Program-made: the position numbers and the translations under genes
Part shown: one piece after another, positions 59,668 to 64,000 of the stretch
Layout: each line of letters opens with the position of its first letter
Position numbering within the stretch: position 1 is the stretch's first letter
The notes under the pieces: generated by a model
What the model was told of the DNA's origin: nothing
The model's database searches: none
The model's input: the letters and a program-made list of their open reading frames with translations, nothing else
Source: Ascidia mentula
Lineage: Eukaryota; Chordata; Ascidiacea; Phlebobranchia; Ascidiidae
Length of the DNA stretch: 64,000 nucleotides
Assembly: GCA_947561715.1 (NCBI GenBank)
Contig: OX387198.1
Location: forward strand, 11,780,001-11,844,000
Direction: 5' to 3'

Positions 59668-62600
59668 ATGGCGTACGATTCGGCCCTGGACGGTTTTCTC
59701 GTTGATCAAGACCAGCTTGACAGCGAAGTCAACTTCATTGTAGCAGGTGAGCGAACACCAGACGAAAGAGTGTTTGTGTAGTTTGTTACAGTAATTTATG
59801 TCTCCCATAAGAATTGATTTAATACTTAGTGCAACCTCTACGATGCAGAAAATCTTGAGTAAAGACAAAATCGCAGTTTTTTGGAGTGTGTATTTTTTAT
59901 ATTAACAGCATCCATGGGCACCGCTGCCGAGTCTTCAATGACTGAAATAAACTGGCCCAAGGTGATCTTTTCCATTCTAATCTGCATCATCGGTTTGGTG
60001 GGAAACACGGTGGTAATTTTCGTCATCGTTGTTTTGCGGGAGTACAAGAAATCAGTCACGCATTGGTGAGTGTATATAGCCTCCTGCGTGTGCATGTTGA
60101 TGGACGCTCGTGTGACAATTTCCGGTAATTCAAGCGACACATTACTTAACATGCTAACACGAAACAATGAAACTTTTGGTTCCAGCATATACTAAAAATT
60201 TGGCCTTGAAACAATATGAGGGATTTGTCGCGATTCTGAAAACCGACATATTACACCACAAAGTTTTAAATTAAGTCAGTAAAATCAAAGAGTTATTTTG
60301 TATGGCGCAAATCCGTAAGAAACTGTGTTGACCACAAGCACCACGCGGTCAAATCATTGCTCAAAACCTGCGGGTTTGGTCGGCTTAACCGTAAAGGGAA
60401 ATGCTTTGTTTCTTAAATGTTATCGCGAAACACTAAACAATCCAAGCAAAGTCGAGCCAATAATATGAATTCTGTGAGCTGCCGATCGAACGAGCAAAAA
60501 ATCCACTTGTGGTAACTGTACAATTACCGTCATCCGTTTGGCGCCAAACTAGGTAAATCTATACCGACGAAACAAGGTTAAAACACTATGGCCAAGCAGA
60601 AGCAAAACCAATAGTGCCGCAAGACCCCGTGTCACAATAAATCATTTGCCTGATGTTGCGTTCTACGAATCATAAAATTTACACCAGTGAAAACGTGACA
60701 ACATAAAAAACTACAGAAATTTAGCTTTTGCTGAAAAACTTGTTACATGACGTTAGCAAAAACGACATTTGGACGATATATCCGTAAACAAACGTTATAT
60801 AGTTAAGATTAAAACCTAAAACCTAACCATCTTTCCCAGGTACGTGCTCCAACTAGCAATCGCCGACTCACTGTTTCTTCTCACTCTGCCCTTCAAAACA
60901 AGCGAAGACATGAATAAGAGATGGATCTATGATGAGTGGATGTGCAAGGCCAAGGAAACGGTTCTCTTTCTCAACTACTACGCGTCCATTATGTTTCTAA
61001 TGGTGGGTTTTAATAGTTTGATGTTAGTGTTTAAATAGTAACGAAAAAGTAATCATTAAACAGTAATGACACAATACAAAAAATATGCCATACTATCGAC
61101 CAAACTCTATTTGGAAATCTCTTATGAAGGGATTTCCTTGGAAGCACTGGGGTTATAGATTCAATGAAACACACGCGTCCGAGCTAGCTGTGTGAACATT
61201 GTTGCTGCAATGTTACTGTTCTGCAGCCGCATATTAACACCAACCACTCAGGATGCTGTATTGACGGTGTAGCGGTGGCTTTCACACTTCCTGTATTTGT
61301 CACAGATAATGAGCATTGACCGATACATCGCTGTGTGCCACACGTTCTCCGACACGTTGCAAGCACTTCGCAAACCAATTTCAGCAGTCATCATAACTGC
61401 TGTCACTTGGGTCGTTTGTCTTTGCATGTGCATACCGGTCATGTTGTATAGCGCCACAGTGGGAACACACCCGTACTGCAGCTGCAGGTAAATGACACTC
61501 CGTAAGATTTTGTTGAATATCATGTGAGATAATCTGGAAAATAGCCACAAAATATAGACGACTGTTATTCTGATGACATATTTGGCAACCCTTTTGCTTT
61601 TACAGTTATGTTTTTCCTTCGGAAGATGACGCACCCAAAAACGCCATAGAAACCTGCATAATGCAAGGATTGGAAGACGACTTGGCAAACTGTACTAAAC
61701 TACTGGAGCCAACAGATGGCGGAACTAAGTACTGCAAGTGAGTGGCGGGAGGACATCATTCACATATCTATAAACAAAGACATTTGTTCATTACTTTACA
61801 TAATTTTCATGCAAACGAATTAAATGTGTAACTTTTATCCCACAGGGTGGCGCCGGATTTTGTAAATGAACTGATTGAGAGTTACATTGGGTAAGTACAA
61901 TTAAACGTTGCATTGTCTGTTTGTTTGTAATGTGTGCTATGACAACCGCATGTACACTTTATTACAGAAACTTTGACGAATATCTCAACAACTTGAGTAA
62001 CTATATCCCTAATGTAGTCGATACAACTGCAACCATTACTTATGCCCCTGTGACTGATTTACTGACGGCGGCGGCCCAATATATGAAGCCACGTGTCGAA
62101 GGAATTCCCTCGAAATGTACATACGTACATGCACCAGTTGGATGGAAATGGTTCATGGGCTTTAACTTCGTGGTGATGTACGTTCTTCCCGTCATCGTAA
62201 GTACACAATATAGTGTTGGAATGATTTGAGAAGAACTAAGTTAATGCATGGGTGTAAAGCTATTGAAAAAAGACAGCAGCCAAGTAATTTTCAAAAAAAA
62301 GACACGAATATTTTGCCTTCGCAATAAATAGACTCAAACTTGGTATTAATGATGTTTAGCTGTGTCAGAAGGCTAGCTTTGTCCAGCATCTAGCAAGTCT
62401 TTCAATGACGAATTTTCGTGTAGGTCATGGTTCTGTGTTACGGTTTAATCATCAACCGTCTCTCATGTTCAAAGTTCCGCACTAGTAGCACCGCGAGTGC
62501 GACACAAACAAACGGCAAAAAGCGAAAGAACAGCACCAGATCGGACAAGGATCGTCGACGGGTGACCATCATGTGCGCCGCACTGGTGACCACTTTCGTG

Positions 62601-64000
62601 CTTCTCTGGTTGCCTTTCCACGTCAACCATCTGGCGAAAATGGTTGGAATCAACGTGACCATACAGATGGCAAGTCATTCAAGCGTATAACAATTATTAA
62701 ATTTTGACACTTTGGCGCCCATGTAAAGGTTATACCTAGAAGTGATTTAAAAAGTCATGTTTCATTTGCCAAAAACACCCCACATGCGATCATTGTACTG
62801 CGGCATTGTAATTCCTAAACTAAACGAGCAGTTGGTTCCAGGTTTACATCTGCGAGAATCTTCCAGTTGCCGGGGCGCTGTTGGCTTATCTCAACTCCGC
62901 TCTCAACCCATATCTGTACAGTTTCCTCGGCAGCAACTTCAAGCGGCGATGGGAGTAAGTATCGCAACCCCAGAAACAACGATTTGTTTTCATGTTACTG
63001 TTATGTGGTCGGGCACGAGCTAACGGCGGTGCAAGAGTGGGGATCTGATGTGAATGATTGCATCCGGAGCACGAGCGAATCAAAATGTGTAGCGAAAAAC
63101 TCTTGTGTGCGTGCTGCTGTCAGTGTTCATTTGAATTAATTCGTCAAACAAATTTGTTTTTGCTTTATTTTTTGCTAAGCTCGTTCACCAGAAAGTATGC
63201 CCCAGTTATTTTTGTAAAATTGGCTAAACCAAAACACGTAAATTTGCTTCAGATTGCTGCGAAAAACGCGTGGTATCCAACAGTTTATGTCCTTGGCTAG
63301 AAGACATTCTGACCATAGCGGCATAACAAAATCGAAGAGCGCTAGGCATCGTAACACTACCCAGGCGCCTCACTACTGGGCCACGGGCAGTATTAAGGCC
63401 CCGAACAGCGTGGTCGACAAGAACTTAATGACCATTCCTGCCACTACAGGTCCTAGCCGCATAGACGAAACCGACAAGTTTCGTTCTCATAACTTTTACG
63501 TTTACAATGTAGCAAGTTGTTTTTCTTACAAGGCATGAATTGTTTTTTGCTTGATGTGGCATGCCAAACGTGTTGGTTAGCATGAACGAAGACAGCATTA
63601 AATTCCGTTCGAGTTTTTCGTCCAACAAACACACGCACAAAGCTGCTACGTTAGAAAAATCTTTCTTGCAAAATAGCACGAACGGGCATTCAGCAAAGGC
63701 TGCAATTGAAGAAATGGCGTGCCATAACCAGTTTGTTTTTAATGCCAACAAACATTCAGAGAAACATAGTCACCCAACGTTGGTTGTTTTTTTGGGTCCT
63801 TTGCAAAATCACGCTAGCAAAATACGTCATGCTTGGCACTCGGAAGAACGCCAGCAAGAATACTTAGGCCAAGGCCTTTGTTTGTGCCACAGATACTATT
63901 TTTTTAACCATACCGTGCATGGAATGATGTTTAGGCATGCGGATATTTTAAACTTCGCTTTCTTATAGCTGGCTGGAGAATTGTTGACCAGTGGAAGATA
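59103..64000 (+). repeat. Tandem segment C (contains receptor 9), cut by window end
   Basis: Third head-to-tail segment. It keeps the intron sequence after TM7 that segment B lost (for example 63060-63990 matches 48970-49890), so segment C did not derive from the present form of B. Confidence 0.85.
59668..64000 (+). CDS. Receptor 9: recent copy with shortened ECL2, partial
   Basis: Exons: 59668-59746, 59909-60065, 60840-61002, 61306-61487, 61606-61737, 61846-61890, 61968-62196, 62424-62669, 62842-62954; the two C-tail exons should follow just beyond 64000. All phases agree up to the window edge. The protein matches receptor 7 in TM1 to TM7 (LAIADSLFLLTLPF, SIDRYIAVCHTF, LLWLPFHVNH, NSALNPYLYSFLGSNF). 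A deletion fuses the two last ECL2 exons into one of 229 nt, removing the intron between them, the glycosylation minisatellite and 40 codons, without changing frame. The TM7 donor GTAAGT is intact. The probable GC donor after TM6 (62670) is conserved. This copy looks functional apart from the shorter loop. Confidence 0.87.

Overview
The window is eukaryotic. It is AT-rich, with intron-dense genes whose short exons (24-344 nt) are joined at GT-AG sites with polypyrimidine tracts. It also carries AATAAA signals and small non-autonomous transposons. Compact introns, peptide-type rhodopsin GPCRs and a TRPM channel fit a chordate or other deuterostome with a compact genome. An ascidian of the Ciona type is my best guess, but this is inference: no species marker was recognised.

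Layout. (1) Positions 23-7222, minus strand: a 21-exon TRPM-family cation channel gene whose exon phases all add up to about 1096 codons. A transposon with long terminal inverted repeats lies in one of its introns. (2) Positions 7223-12720: repeat-rich, no convincing gene, with a hAT-like MITE. (3) Positions 12721-64000, plus strand: nine head-to-tail class A GPCR genes, called here receptors 1-9 in map order. All share the same exon plan: acidic N-terminal exon, TM1, TM2-TM3, DRY-TM4, several small exons for extracellular loop 2 (ECL2), TM5, TM5-TM6, TM7, then two C-tail exons. Conserved splice positions include a split Trp codon before TM2 and a 113-nt TM7 exon in all but receptor 8. The motifs MSxDRYxAVCH, RRxTxMC...WLPFH and NSxLNPxLYxFL place them near the somatostatin/opioid/galanin/chemoattractant peptide receptors. 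The ligand is unknown.

Receptors 2/3, 5/6 and 4/7/8/9 form subgroups, and receptor 1 is the most divergent. Receptors 7-9 sit in three nearly identical tandem segments of about 7.1-7.6 kb. They already differ structurally: receptor 8 has lost the end of its TM7 exon and that exon's splice donor, and receptor 9 has lost an intron plus 40 codons of ECL2. Receptor 9 runs off the window.

Most interesting points: ECL2 grows from about 60 to about 165 residues across the family through tiny exons and a glycosylation-site minisatellite. The N-termini and ECL2 are acidic and Tyr-rich, as in chemokine and anaphylatoxin receptors. Receptor 4 has lost both Asp2.50 and Asn7.49. There is a likely gene-conversion tract between receptors 5 and 6, a probable GC-AG intron, and a perfect 65-bp inverted repeat between receptors 4 and 5.
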